DNA from: Klebsormidium nitens
Taxonomy: Eukaryota; Streptophyta; Klebsormidiophyceae; Klebsormidiales; Klebsormidiaceae
Reading direction: 5' to 3'
Length of the DNA: 64,000 nt
Assembly: GCA_000708835.1 (NCBI GenBank)
Contig: DF237315.1
Span: 8,213 to 72,212, forward strand
The notes beneath the pieces are model-generated. The model searched no databases. It saw only the letters and a list, made by a program, of their open reading frames with translations, and was not told the DNA's origin. Shown one piece after another: positions 12,477 through 25,081 of the stretch. Position 1 is the stretch's first letter; each line of letters starts with the position of its first letter. A program made the translations under genes and the position numbers.

Positions 12477-14469
12477 AGTACAATCCGACGGATGGTTCTT
12501 ACTCTGTCGTGTGGGGTGGGTGGAGAGGAAGGGAACGCTATTTATAGGGAGCGTAGTTGAGCAGTGCTTGCCAAACAGGTGCGGTCCGCTTGCAGCAATT
12601 ACGTGTATTACCGGCACTCAGGCGCACGCTTAAAAAAGTTTTTTGTGAGGATAGGGGCGTACAACGGTATGTCTCTTGCCAGACCCTGTTGGCGAATTTG
12701 CTGCATGGACGGGCGGATGCCTCGAATTCGATCTAATCCGCAAGTGGGCGCATGGGCACGTTAGACAGTCGTAAGTTAACATCGACAAGACTGGTACGCT
12801 ATGCAACTCCAAAATAATGATCGACAAGAATCAGGCGGCTTCCTTAGAAATACACGCCATGCTTTCATAGCAGGCTTTGATATGAGAGCAGGAAGCTCTG
12901 AGATGATAACGTGCCTTTTCTCTGATTCTCTGCCCCGTTCTGATTCTCGAGAAGGTAGTGCCCCTTAAATTAATCTGCCTCTCCAGCTATTGACCCTTCT
13001 TACCCGCAAACGATTTGAAACGCTTCTCCTTACGTCCTTGTGAGCTGATGGCAATTTCTGGTCGAGATCGGTGAGTCTGGTTGCAGGATAGTAAATACTT
13101 CTGCCCTCAGAATCCAACCAGCACTCCGTGAAAAGCGAACCAGGGCTTTTAATAGCTTTGGCTTCAAAAATGTAGGGGGTCGCTTCATCGCTTCCCAACC
13201 AGCACTCCGAGAAAAGCGAACCAGGGCTTTCAATAGCTTTGGCTTCAAAAATGTAGAGGGTCGCTTCATCGCTTCCCTTGATTCGTCTGTGCAATTTGAT
13301 GCACCGGCTGCCTCTATAGACGGCGCATCATAGGAACATTGCTTTTTGAGGGTGTCAGCTACTCTGTTAATTCCAACATGTCGCGGGCTATGTTCATGCA
13401 GTCCAGGTCGAATTGGATAACCTACGTGAGCTTCCCATCTGGCCAGGCGCTGTGTCCATATTGTTGTTCGTCTGCTCTTTACGTGGGCGCTTGATGTGGC
13501 GCTGCACATGGAAGCAAGCTTTACTTGTGATCATTGGTTTTCAGTAGACGGTGGGTTCATCCAGTACGGTTCTATTGTCATGCAATTGAGCAATTCGTTT
13601 ATGATCGGGTTCCTGACTCTTGACACGTAATTGACGGATGCAACTTTTGAGTATTTGAAGATGTGGTAACCGTAAGGTAGGTACGAGCTATGAGTACGAG
13701 CTATGAGTACGCATCCTGATTGCTGCCGGAAAAGGGAAAGTCCGAAGCCCAAGTTATCGATTTCTCAGCGGATAGTACGTAGGGCGCGGCATATAACGCC
13801 GAGCGAGCTGCTGCGATGGTCGAACCCGCCCGCCAATATCGCCGCACCGCTCGGGCCGTTACATGGTGACGTCATGCGGAAAGTCAAACCTGCCGTCCGT
13901 CCCTAAACTCCTATTGCGCCTTCTGAAATGAGGTGCACAGACTACAGTGTCAACCGTCGGATGCCTTGGTCAAAGTCAATCGGACGGTCAAAGGTCTGGA
14001 CCCATGATCTGAGATTTCAATGGCAAGTTTGACCCAAATAGCAATCAAAGCACTCATTACTCAATTGAATGCGTGAACATTGCGCCAATCAAAAGTAAGT
14101 TTATAACTGAGCATCCAATCAAACTCAAAGCCGCTCATGAGATTCTTCCGTGCAGCTTCTGTTCCAACTTCGAAGTCTGCAATGTGCATCTTGAGCAAGC
14201 TCGGATTCCAGTCTCGCTCATGCAGGCTGTCCCGACTCCCCTCGCATCCGATTTCTAGCTACGGTGCCTATCCTTTTGTCGGAGGGCTCTCCTCCTCCCC
14301 GTTCCTCACCTTCGAAGACCCACTTCTTGAACACTTGCGGCAGCTGACAGGGCCACAGGGCGGATTTTCTGCTACCCCTATTCTTGATTGATTCGAACCA
14401 CCCAAGTTTTATCAACACTTGTCCCGCTGCAGAACCCCGCTTTTTCCGCCTCCCCCCTCAAATTTCGAG
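12477..14469. other. Intergenic region between protease and lipase genes
   Basis: About 2 kb without a recognisable gene. Its one obvious structure is a two-copy 81-bp tandem repeat at 13114-13275, annotated separately. Overlapping minus-strand open frames across 12965-13509 exist because the repeat is a multiple of three and keeps frames open; they resemble no family I know. Confidence 0.5.
13114..13275. repeat. Two-copy 81-bp tandem repeat
   Basis: Unit 1 covers 13114-13194 and unit 2 covers 13195-13275. The copies differ at only a few positions (for example ccgtg/ccgag, cttttaatag/ctttcaatag, tagggggtc/tagagggtc). The unit is 27 codons long, so minus-strand frames run through both copies and repeat a 27-residue block. 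Coding potential is doubtful. Confidence 0.85.
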
Positions 14470-17400
14470 ATGGCCAACTCCCACGAAGCCTCCCCAGAGC
14501 CCATTCTCCTGACCCCCGCAACAGAGCCCCTGCCATGGCTCGGGTGGGATCCCTTTAACACCGAGCACCTGGACAAGAAAGTGGGGATCAACCTGCCCCA
14601 CATTGCGGTGGTCCTGGTGCATTGGTTCATTTCAATTGCGATGAGGGGGCCGGCGCAGATTGGGGCCAAGATCGCCCATGTGGTGCAGTATGTCGTGGAC
14701 CCGATCCTTGCCTTCTTCACAGGTAAGGGGGCTTCTGAGTTCTATTTTTCTTTGTTGCATCGTTCGTAGCTACAGGGGCCAACTGCAAGTTTGAGATCGA
14801 AGTTTAGGTGACTCTACTCATGTTCCCAGTCAGCTGCTTCTTGCCCCTTTTTCAATCCCCAACTTCTTGGTTGCCCGATCTATTTTAAAAAGCTCTTCTT
14901 GCTCTTTGGAAGGGAACCGTGAAGATCTTGGTTGCTGTTGGGGAGGTTATAGATTTATTGACTCTGGGCAAAGCTAGGGAGGGGCTTGCACAAGATCTCA
15001 ATCAACGCAGAGGTTCTGCAACGATTGGTTCCAATCGTGCTTCACATTGCAATCACTAAGTTTGGGCATAGAAGGACAAGGAATTGAATCGGCGTGATTG
15101 TCCAATGGCACTGGTCAAACAAAAAGATAGGATGAATGCCTCTGTGCTTCTGGTGTTTGAGCAGGATAGCTTTACTGATCCACCAAATATATCCCTGGCT
15201 TTTTCTGTTATGTAATTTGACTTACAATCATGCAAGGCAGTTTCTTGCCAGAGGCAGGAGCAATATACAGCCTTGGCCTTTTCCAGAAGGAAAAGTCCTA
15301 GATCTTCGATTTGTGGCAGAAAACAGGCTTTGTTTCTCAAAGAAAGAACCACCTTAATGGGACTCATTTTGCCAAGTCTGCCATGCGTGTATTCAGAGTT
15401 TGTCTCTTGCTCTTGAAAGCTTTAAAAGTGGACCGTTTCAAAGGAGCCGAAATTATTCAGTAGTAGATCCTGCGGGTGCGGTGGACCTGCTTTTGAAGAA
15501 ATTGACCTGGATGATAAAACTCTCCTTTCTGGATCAATATGCAATCATTGATGCACGGATCTTAGGTCACACTTCATGAGCTTCTTGAGGGCTTGCAAGC
15601 ACCAGCTGGTAGTCACCTAAATTGCTTGATAGACACTTCTTTTGTCATCACAAGCAGCCTATGAGCCTATGACTTTTCATACGATTGGTTGTTTCTCCTG
15701 GAACCAGCTTGTAGCCAGTGCTTCAGCAGCCATTACAATTGTCAGAGTATTATCAAACCTTTCTGCTGGGACACCTTTGAAGGTATGTCTTTTAAGGCTG
15801 GAGTTAACATCACGACTGGTATCCTCTTATGCATCTTGCAACACTTTCCCAGGTCGCATTTGAACTACTCCTTCTCTTTGAAGGAACAGTGCAAACCACG
15901 GTAGCCCGATAAATTGTCTTCATTTCTTGGACCATGTTGTTGCACTAGAGCAACGCAGAATCAGTGCAGGTCGAGCCGCTTCTAAGTTTCACAAATCACG
16001 TCCCACGTTTGTGCAAGAAGCCTCCACAAAACCCCATTGGTTTGCTTCAGTCTGCATGACATACCAGCATGCTGCTTGCAAAGGACAGTTTCACTACAGA
16101 GAAGAAATTACCGGATTGTTAATGTCTACCTTCATAGGAAGCAATCTTCTGCCCATCGAAGAAGACAATCTCTCTCTTGGCAGGAAGCTATTACCCCTTC
16201 GCGGGCCCCTGGAGCGAGCGGCGCGCAATTTGCCTGATCAACAACGCCGATCCCAATTACGGTGTGCCTGAACTGGACGGCAAACCGCTATACAGCCCGG
16301 CTGATTTTCCATTTGAGCCCACGGACGCCGACAAAAACGGCTTCCACGAGTGGGTGGTGCATTTCCTGGCGCTGACTATCAAGGTTAGTGACTGGGGTGA
16401 GGGGTTGACCCTAGTGGATTATAAAGGACAAACCATAGGCATGGTAGACGAGCAAGTGCTGCAGTGTCTGGGCTTGGACTTGGTGCACCGGTGGGTCTTG
16501 CTGCCCTAGAGAAAGCCTGGTCACAGTTAGCAGGTATATTCTAGCCTATTTCTGGGTATGCTATTTGAAAGCTGGTCGCTTCGTTTAAGAATCTGCAACC
16601 AGTGTGGCTATTGGCATGAGAAACAGACCGAAGCGGGCCCTGCTCATAAGCTTGTAGGGAGGAGCTCCTCAAGCGCAACCTTTTTGTACGAAAGACTGGG
16701 CTAGTGTTTTTGCCTGACATCTGAGTCCGTGTCAGTATTAAGGTGGCCCTGCTCTCGGTGTACGAAGGACACTGCAGAACAAGAGGTTTGCAAGCGGAGA
16801 CGCTCCCTGATTTTGCATTAAGCTTTCAGATCGACCTTGTAGAGAAGACCCACTGAAGGGATTATCTGTCACCAGAAGGAACCTCAGAAAGCATGAAGTG
16901 AACGTAAGCTGTAGGGCAAGTGTTTTAGACCATTCTAAGTGACTCGGATCGCCATTGCGAACCAATATTTCCATCATTTCTTGAGCATCTACTCGACCGA
17001 CTTCAAACCCTCTGCTGAACCCTCACCCAAGGTTGATCAAGTCCATATGTACGAAGCAGGATTTTAGGCATGATCATACTAATCCCACCATCTCTTTCAG
17101 GATCGTCCGTTTTTAGTTCTAACTTTTTGACACGCTTAACCACCCGCCTAACCCACCTTAAATCCTGCAGGCCGCTTACGAGCAACCCGAAGTCATCCAG
17201 GAAATCGTGAGGCGCGAGTGGCCCAGCTTTGAATACCTGGAGCACTTCACGACAGCGCCCGACGTGCCGAAACCCGAGACGGACGAGCGCAAAGTCGAGC
17301 GCGCAAAGCGGCTGCACCGCGAGAAGTCGATGCGCGCGCGGGGGCATGTGGAGGCACCCACCGCCAGGCAGAACATCGTTAACAAGGTGGGTTTGAAAGC

Positions 17401-20400
17401 TGAAAACTTAATCGAATGCAGAATGTAGAGATCCCGCTTTTTCCGATGATATCTTGTATAATGTGCAAGCTTTTGTCAGCCCTGGTCGCTATCAGGTTAA
17501 ACTAGTCTTGTGTACGATGTTACTCTTATGCAACTCGCGTCTTCCTCTTTGCAGGTATCGGCGGACCTTATCCCCGAGACCCACGCGTTCCTGATCAAGA
17601 ACGGCCACTCCCTGGTGCTCTTCTTCCGAGGAACAGAGCCGTCCAAGCTCGCCGAATGGTGGTCCGACTGCGACGTGAGTCCTCAACCCGTGCCTCAAAG
17701 AAACAGCTTTTGTTACCTGATTCCACTTCCTAGACGCCCTGTTTATTGGACAGGACGTTCGCCCTGAAGCGTCTTGGCCATCCGAACCTCGTCCCGTGTG
17801 TTCCTCAGCTGCCGTATGAAAGTACGCCCGTCTTTGAGGTTGACCGTTACGTTGACACGTCCGCAGGCAATCCATGTGAAATTGAAGGGAGCATCACACG
17901 GGCGCTTGGTCCTTTCTCTCCGAGCTGACTTACTCCCTCGTAAGCCTATCTGAAGCCGACGTCTCCTAAGTAAACGACTTCAACCTGGGTTCCTCCTTGT
18001 CCAACTTCCTCCCAAACATCCCCTAACCTCTCCTAACCTTGCGTGAGACCCCTGCGCAGCTGGACCCGTCCAAGTCGGGCGACCTGACCACACCTCTGTG
18101 AGTCTCATTCTTCAACCCTTAACCTCCTACAGTATCTCCTAACCTCTCCTAAACCTCGCCTTTTACCCCCCCACGCAGCTGGACCCGTCCGAGCCGAGAC
18201 CTGACTACACATCCGTGAACATTACTTCCAACCCTTAGTCTTCCATTAACCTCTCCTAACCTCGCCTCAAACCCCCGCGCAGCTGGACCCGTCCAAGTCG
18301 GGCGACCTTATTACACCTCTGCGAGATCTGCTCTCGAACCCTTAAACTCTACTCAACGCCCTAACCTCCCCTAACTTCTCCTAACCTCCCCTAAACCGCT
18401 GCAGCTGGACCCGTCCAAGCCGGGCGACCTGATCAACATCGAGGGCCGCGTGCACCAGGGCTTCTACGACGCGCTCTTCTACCAGCCGCACGATATCCCC
18501 GACGATGAAGGGAACCCAATTCCGCAGCGCAGCATCTTCAACAAGATCTGCGCGCGCCTGCACCAGGAGCTGCAAGCGCCCGGCGGGCGGAACCTCAAGG
18601 TCTACGTCACGGGGCACTCCCTCGGTGGGCGTTTGTGCCGCCTCTCTAGTTGTTTATGGAAGGGTGCCTTTTGAAAGCATTTCTCCAACAAGCTCAGGGG
18701 CTTTTAAGGTTCCACGCTTCACGGGGCATTCCTTTGGTGGGCGGCTGTGACCACCCGCTAGTTGCTTTCCTTGGCCGCATTTTTTGAAGGCGGCCTGCAA
18801 ACCGAAGTGCGTTTAAGCGCTCAAGAGGGCCTTGAAATTGTGGGGCGATCCCTCGGTGGGCCGTTCTGATGCTTACCTTAGCCCTGGTCTGACGGCCAGC
18901 CGTCAGGAACTAATTCATATCCGGACACACCGCCCGGCAGCCGCTCTTTTCCGTGCTTTCGAACGCCTGGAACGCCAGAATCGAGAAAGACTTTGCAAAT
19001 TCTCGCTCTCGTCAAAGACGTTGATCGTCACACAGTGCAAATCTCGTCGCTGGAGGCGGCCTGACGTCCGTGTTCGCGCACACGCTCGCGCACCCCGGAA
19101 GCACCCACCTCTGACGAGACCAAGGGCCTAAAACTCTTAACTCGAAGGCTCTGAAACCCTCACGGTTATCAATAACCCCAAAACTCTTCCAGGTGGCGGC
19201 CCGACGTCCGTGTTTGCGCACACGCTCGCGCACCCGGGGAGCGCCCACCTCTGACGAGACCAAGGGCCTAAAACCCTTAAGTCGAAGGCTCTGAACCCTC
19301 ACGGTTATCAATAACCCTAAAACTCTTCCAGGTGGCGGCCTGACGTCCGTGTTCGCGCACACGCTCGTGCACCATGGCAGGGCGCCCTCCGACAAGCCTA
19401 AGGGCCTAAAAAAATCACTCGAAAGCTCTGAAACCCTCAGATTATCGATAACCCAAAAAAACCCTTAATTTCGAAGCTCTGAAACCCTCAGGTTATCAAT
19501 AACCCTAAAAGCGTTCCTGGTGGCGGCCTGACGTCCGTGTTCGCGCACACGCTCGCGCACCCCGGCAGCGCCGCCCCCCTCATAAGGTTTCTTAAAGACC
19601 GGAGATGCGGAAGCCAAACAATACAGCCAAATTGAAATACTAATAAGACCTTAAACCATCCATGTCTTATCCAGGTGGCGGCCTGACATCCGTGTTTGCG
19701 CACACGCTCGCGCACCCGGGCAGCGCCCCCTCCGACAAGCCCAAGGGGCTCCCCCTCACCGTGGGCTTCGACTCCGCGAAGCTGATCTACCCCCACTTGG
19801 CGGGCGTGGTTTCCTGGGCGGGCCCGCTTGCCGGCAACTACGACTTTGCCGAGTTCGTCATCAAGCACTATAAGGGGAAGGTCTTCCGGATGGTGCACTC
19901 TTCGGACATCGTTACCAAGGTCGGTCCGCATGCAGGATAATCTGGACATTTGTCCATGACTGCGTTCGTATGTTTAAGAGTCGTCCTGTTGCGTCCGGTT
20001 GCTCATTTGATCGTCCTGCTTGCGGCCGGATAATCTGCATAGTCATTTTGTTGGCGTTCAACTTGTTCAGAATCACGTTCAGCTGCGTTTGCATCGTTGA
20101 AGAAAGTAATCTGCTAGCGTGAGATCCTGCAAATCTGGCCCAAAGCGCGTCCAGTTGACTGAAAAGTAGGTCTGGTTTGCGTCCGAGAATCATTGGAGGA
20201 GCGTCCGGATTGCGCTCGACATATGCGCAGAAGCTGTCGTGTCCGTCTTCGATGCATCCGTCAGCATCCTTTGAACTTTCCAAACCAATGAAGAAGGGGC
20301 CGAGTGCCGTCAAAATGTTAGGCAGATGTGGACAGTCGGCTTCCGTCCGAGTTTCAAGCGGGCGCGTCCGAACTGCGTCCAGATTGTCCACAAAGACCGG

Positions 20401-23162
20401 GTTCCCTTGTCTCCGTTTCAGGCCCTAATGCCCTGAACGTGGCACAGGATCCGAAATCCCAAATTTTAACCTCTTCTCTGACTCCATCTAGCTGATCTAT
20501 TGAAGATCTGCTGAAGATTCTCAAACTCCACTCTGCTGAGGATTTTGATTTTTCCGCAGATCCCCGCCGGCCTTGGGTACTACCACCACCCGCAGGAGTA
20601 CTTCCTCGCATACAACGGCGACATCTACAGCGACGCGGAGGTGAGCCCCTCGCTGACGCCACAGCAGCGGTTGATGACGTCAGGGCGGTGGCTCGCCCTT
20701 TACTTCCAAAGCTGCGGTAACGCGGATTAGACCGTTCGTAGGGAGGGTCGGGCACCAAATCTGGCGGACTCTTTGCTCCTCCAAGCTGCAGATACGCCTC
20801 CATTCCGTTTCCTTTTTCTGTAGAGCCGTAGAAATTGAACCTTGATCCAAAGTCCCATGGGTCGAGGAATCGGTGTGAGAGCTTTTGAATCCGTGTGAGA
20901 GACATGGCAATGTATATTGTAGTTTCCTCGATTTCATGAGCGACTGCTTTGCTGACTCACGAATGTACCCGGGTTTGGGATAAGGTTAGCCTGCGCTGGA
21001 CCGCGTGATAATGAACTCGGGTTTTTGGCTTCGGTTTTCTCCCGAGCATTTCAGAAAAAATTTTAGGAGCGGTCAACAAACGATGACGGTTCGTTTTAGA
21101 AAGTAACGTTTAGTCTGCTGCAAGCGATAAATGTTTCAATCTTGAGGTTCGGCATCGGGGGTGTCGAAACAAATACAGGTACGGTACCACGAAACCGAGA
21201 ATTATTACTGGCTTGCGTTCTGCAGGAGATCGAGGCATGGCGCATTTTGGAAGGCGACTTCTTCGACCTCTTCTACGTGCAGAAGGCGCTCTACGGCTGG
21301 ACCCGCTTCGCCCCTAACGGTCGGTTTGTGTTAACCCGGACGGCTGCTACTAGTCAAGACCATAACCGGATTCTTGTCTACTTGCTACTGACCTGTCAGG
21401 ACGTGAAGCACAAGGGGGTGCCACGCTAGGCAATGCTTTTGCGAATTGGCAGTATGCCCGGTCGAGGCGAATGCTGATGTCTTCTGGAACTGCGGAACAC
21501 TGTTTGGCTGGTCAGAGTTCTCGCAATTCCCGCTCAACTCGCGCATGATGCCGCTTAAGCAGTCCGGGAATCTATAGTCTCTGAGTCCCTCAGCGTTTCT
21601 ATTTTTCAAACTCACTTCCCCTGAAAATTGGTTTTGCTGCGGCCCATTGCCTTCTCGAACCCTCCAACGCACGACTCTTCGAGCAGATGCAAGGGCGGTT
21701 GTAAGCCTTCGTCCGGCCGACGAACACTTCCGAACTCGTTCGCGGGCAACAAATCCGCAAACCACGATCCCAACCCTAGATCCTGCACCCTTCACCCGAT
21801 AGGTCTCGATTTCATTTTGACTAAGGGCATGTTGACTGAGAAAAGCACCCGAGGGACGGGTGGGGTTGGTTTGGGGGTTAGGGTGCGTATGGGTGCAGAG
21901 CGTGTGTCTCTTACGGGTTCAGGTTTTAAGGTTTGTACGTGCCCCCGAGCACTAATCCTGCGTTAACATGCGCTTAGTCAACAAGAAATCAAGAAGTACC
22001 TTGATTCCTATCCCCGGAGTATCGTACTGCTTTCTTGTTTCGGAACCTTTGACGCCAAATAACCAAATATGAAATGTGAAATGTTCGGCAGACTCAGCGT
22101 TACCTGCTAAAACGTAACGTTATATCGACCACTATCGCGCTTCAGATATCGCTTGAAGATTTCAGCAGGCCATATTATTACTTTGCCGAAATTACAAAGC
22201 AGTAACACGGTATCAACCGTAAACGCAGACAAGCCGAAACTCTTCGGTCCTCTCTTTGCAGGCGTGCCCAGCGGCCTCCCGTTCATGCCCGACGCCGTGG
22301 CTTGGTTCTGCCGCAACAGCGCGCGCACCGTGCTGCGCGTCATGTTCTACTTCCTGGGCTTCATCGTCCCGGGTGAGGACCTGGTTCTACTTGTCGCTCT
22401 CGCGGGATCCATCGCTTAAGTTTAGAATCAGGTGTATGAGTCCTGAGGAACCAGCCTTATCGAGCTTCTACGTTACCCCGGGTGAGGACTTGATTAGTCG
22501 CGGGGATTCATTGCCTGAGTTTTAGAATCGAGTATTTATCGAGCTCCTACATCATCCTGGGTGAGGACCCGGTTCTACTCGTCGCTCTCTGGCAGCGCGT
22601 GCCGCCGTCAGGAATCAGTCGCCTCTAGTCACGATCTACAGGCGTTTTGAAGAGGCCCTCACATGCAACGGGCGGAAAGACGTACCAGCGATAACACTCC
22701 CGTGCCGATATAGGATTAGTCGCTTCCGTTCGTTCAGAATCTCTTCTGCTTGGCCTGGATTATGAACCGGAACAACCGTTCTACTGTTCCTGTGGCTTGT
22801 GCCGCTCCTCGCCATTACTTGGACGCTCCTGAAGTGCCATCGGAGGCTTTTTCACGCACTCCGGACGCTCCTCTGCATAATTCGGACGCTGTCCCCTGTC
22901 CGCAGGCCACACGGTGTCCGGCGTGACGGACCACTGGCCGTGCGACTACGAGCAGAAGGTGCGCGTCGCGGCGCTCGCGCTCGGGAGGCTCAAGAAGACG
23001 CCCCCCGCGAGCGCAGCAAGCTGGAAACCACCAACATGGCGCGCGCGCGCCACCTCTAGTTGCGCGCCGCCGCCGGTGCGTGGTCGCGCGTGCGTCGTGA
23101 GTCGTCGTCACGTCGCGTACGTTCCGGGAGTACGGTCGTTGGACGGTCCGTTGGGGACCTAA
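14470..23162 (+). CDS. Class 3 lipase (alpha/beta hydrolase, plant triacylglycerol-lipase type)
   Basis: Ten exons close into one 598-residue frame: 14470-14722, 16184-16383, 17171-17386, 17555-17674, 18405-18624, 19675-19919, 20560-20640, 21226-21319, 22262-22372, 22906-23162. The core has the lipase 3 signatures: an oxyanion segment (VLFFRGTE), the nucleophile elbow TGHSLGGG (Ser about 335, cut by intron 5 right after the Leu), a likely catalytic Asp in VHSSDIVTK (about 414) and a likely His in VTDHWPCDYE (about 523), matching the DHSP.DYV motif of plant homologues. The N-terminal 84 residues, with a hydrophobic stretch near VVLVHWFISIAM, may associate with membrane. Expected role: hydrolysis of acyl esters of neutral lipids. 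Introns 4, 5 and 9 hold decayed copies of exon edges. The stop abuts the assembly gap, so the true C-terminus is uncertain. Confidence 0.88.
18060..18404 (+). repeat. Acceptor-side exon echoes upstream of lipase exon 5 (three copies)
   Basis: The first bases of exon 5 (ctggacccgtccaagc at 18405) recur after an AG at 18060, 18179 and 18283, each with 25-40 bases of recognisable exon. Between copies lie pyrimidine-rich runs of the type cctaacctctcctaacc. Spacings are 119, 104 and 122 bp. The first copy runs in frame to a stop but also carries a good donor (gtgagt) near 18099, so it could be an alternative exon. Confidence 0.85.
18609..18870 (+). repeat. Donor-side exon echoes downstream of lipase exon 5 (two copies)
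   Basis: The end of exon 5 with its donor, encoding the first half of the GHSLGG elbow, spans 18609-18630. Degraded copies with the GT preserved lie at about 18721-18745 and 18841-18862. The equivalent GT positions are 18625, 18737 and 18856, so spacings are 112 and 119 bp. Confidence 0.8.
19050..19674 (+). repeat. Acceptor-side exon echoes upstream of lipase exon 6 (four copies)
   Basis: The start of exon 6 (gtggcggcctgacatccgtg at 19675) recurs at about 19053, 19193, 19332 and 19520, each with 40-60 bases of exon-like sequence including the cgcacacgctcgcgcaccc stretch. The copies at 19193 and 19332 keep an intact ttccag acceptor; the one at 19520 has ctg instead of cag. The intervening A/T-rich spacers are also repeated, so the unit is exon edge plus intron of roughly 140-190 bp. 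Confidence 0.9.
22355..22575 (+). repeat. Donor-side exon echoes downstream of lipase exon 9 (two copies)
   Basis: The real exon end (ttcatcgtcccgg, donor gtgagg at 22373) is followed by copies ending at 22481 (acgttaccccgg) and 22560 (acatcatcctgg), each directly followed by gtgaggac. Downstream intron sequence (ggttctact.gtcgctctc) is shared by the first and third copies, so intron was duplicated together with exon. Confidence 0.85.
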
Positions 23163-23314
23163 NNNNNNNNNNNNNNNNNNNNNNNNNNNNNNNNNNNNNN
23201 NNNNNNNNNNNNNNNNNNNNNNNNNNNNNNNNNNNNNNNNNNNNNNNNNNNNNNNNNNNNNNNNNNNNNNNNNNNNNNNNNNNNNNNNNNNNNNNNNNNN
23301 NNNNNNNNNNNNNN
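23163..23314. other. Assembly gap (152 N)
   Basis: A run of 152 undetermined bases directly downstream of the lipase stop codon. The sequence on both sides is very GC-rich and contains the same string cctctagttgcgcg (23053 and 23315), so the gap sits in a repeat that was probably hard to assemble. Confidence 0.98.
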
Positions 23315-25081
23315 CCTCTAGTTGCGCGGCCGGCCGCCCGGTGAGTTGGGTTGAGCTGCTCTGATAGTGTCACTGCATTCCGGAGAGGTCTTGAGGCTTG
23401 GGCAAATTGTCCTTCTCGGGCCCCTTAACCTCGCACCAAACATGCTGTTTTCGACGAAGTGTTCGATAGCTACCGCAAAGGCGGGGAGGAAGGTATATCG
23501 TCGACTTCCGGAAAAAAGGCACCTACTGAATTGCAGACTGGCCGTGCAACATCTTGGGTGCGACTTTAAGGGGCCCGAGCTTATAGCAGATAATCACTTC
23601 AATGTCCGTCGGCAACTTCAATAGTAGCTTAACAAGGCACTGCGACTTCCAGCAATCTCAAGTCATGGTGCTTAGTTTCAAGGAACGTTCCTTCTCGGTT
23701 TGTCAGGTCATCCCTTTCAGTCTGACGCCTCCCTGAGACTGCCGGCGCGCAGCTGCAGCCAGCCAAGGCCGGGATTGTGGTGCCAAGCCGGATATGGAGG
23801 CGCTATCTTATAACCGAGCCCGTATCCTGAAGCGGGCTCTTATATACGCCTATAAAGGCAGCATAGAGACTGTGCTTTGTGTGCACAGAGTACATATTAC
23901 GAGGCGCCCTGGCATTCGGCGTTGACACCGGCAACCTGAGTGCGTTGCGAGTTTCCCGCCGATGTGTGGCTCCCATAGATAAGCTTGCATAGAGAATCCT
24001 GATATCTTTTGTGTTGCAAGTCCTGCTGGTCGGGTCTCGGTCAATAGGCAGTCGGCCAGTGTGTTTTATAAGTGTTTGATAAGGCCCCAGCCCGCTGGCT
24101 GCTTAAGTGTAAGTCCTTGGTTGAGATTGAGTCGTTTGCTATAAGCCCGGATTACACTAAGGTAACAGTTCAACAGGGTTTTTGGGTCGACAGGGTCCCG
24201 ACTTGTCTCTGGCGGGCTCTTACAGAAGACGTTTTTGGCGAGATCGATCGACGACATTTCCAGATGATGAAACACAAGCGACTGACTCGGCCCTCGGCCG
24301 GAAAAGGAATAGAGGTACTGTATACAATAGACCAACTAAAAAGAGACAGTATAATACCTTGTTGCTAGAGGAATCGCTCGTCTTGCTAGAGCAGCTTTGG
24401 CAACGCGTTGGCACAAATAGCCGCGATCTGAACCACATAATACGTACAGAATACAGCGGTGCTCACGTACGTACATGCATGGGGCTCATGGGCTTTACTC
24501 ACAATGGCCAGTATATGTACTTATAAATAGCTATAATCGTGGCGCAGCTAGTTAGCTCGTTGAAGTGTGGGTCAATTCCACTACTGATATGTGCCAGTCA
24601 TCACAAATCCAGATGATCTAAGAATCACGCATGTTCGCTCTGAGTACGTCCGCGTCCTTAGAGCACCGAACTGGTGAAGGGGCCGGCCCTACTTATATCT
24701 CTGAATCTTATTCCTTCACGGTCCGACGATGGTGCCAGTGAGTTGGATTGACTGTAATCATTTGCAGCTAGCTATAGCTGTGAATTGAGTGCCATGCATG
24801 TACGTATATCGTATACATTTGCCTAATTGCCAATCACGGATTTTAGCGCAATACAATGCTTACCAAAAGGGCGTCGCCAACTATATTAGGCAAGCAAAAC
24901 TAAACGTTGCAACAATTCGATCAGATGTATCTACCGTCATTCAGCAACCGTGGCATGGGTCTCCTTGACCAGCCACAGACGAATTACATAGAGCATATCT
25001 TGGCTAGCAACCTAGCTTAGAGAACGACTTGCGTGCAGAATGTGAGTGACAATATATCTTGGACCCTGAAGAGCGCTTCTG
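23315..25081. other. Intergenic region without supported genes
   Basis: A 1.8-kb stretch downstream of the gap and beyond the 3' end of IMP4. Open frames near 24072-24526 in two plus-strand phases are short, overlap and resemble nothing known. No RNA gene, terminal repeat or transposase-like sequence was seen. Confidence 0.4.

Noticed and set aside
13030-13509. 159-residue minus-strand frame with internal repeat
   Set aside because: Kept open by the 81-bp repeat being a multiple of three; no similarity recognised and no splice or promoter context.
24072-24526. Possible transposase or gene fragment
   Set aside because: Two overlapping short frames with no recognisable motif and no terminal repeats.
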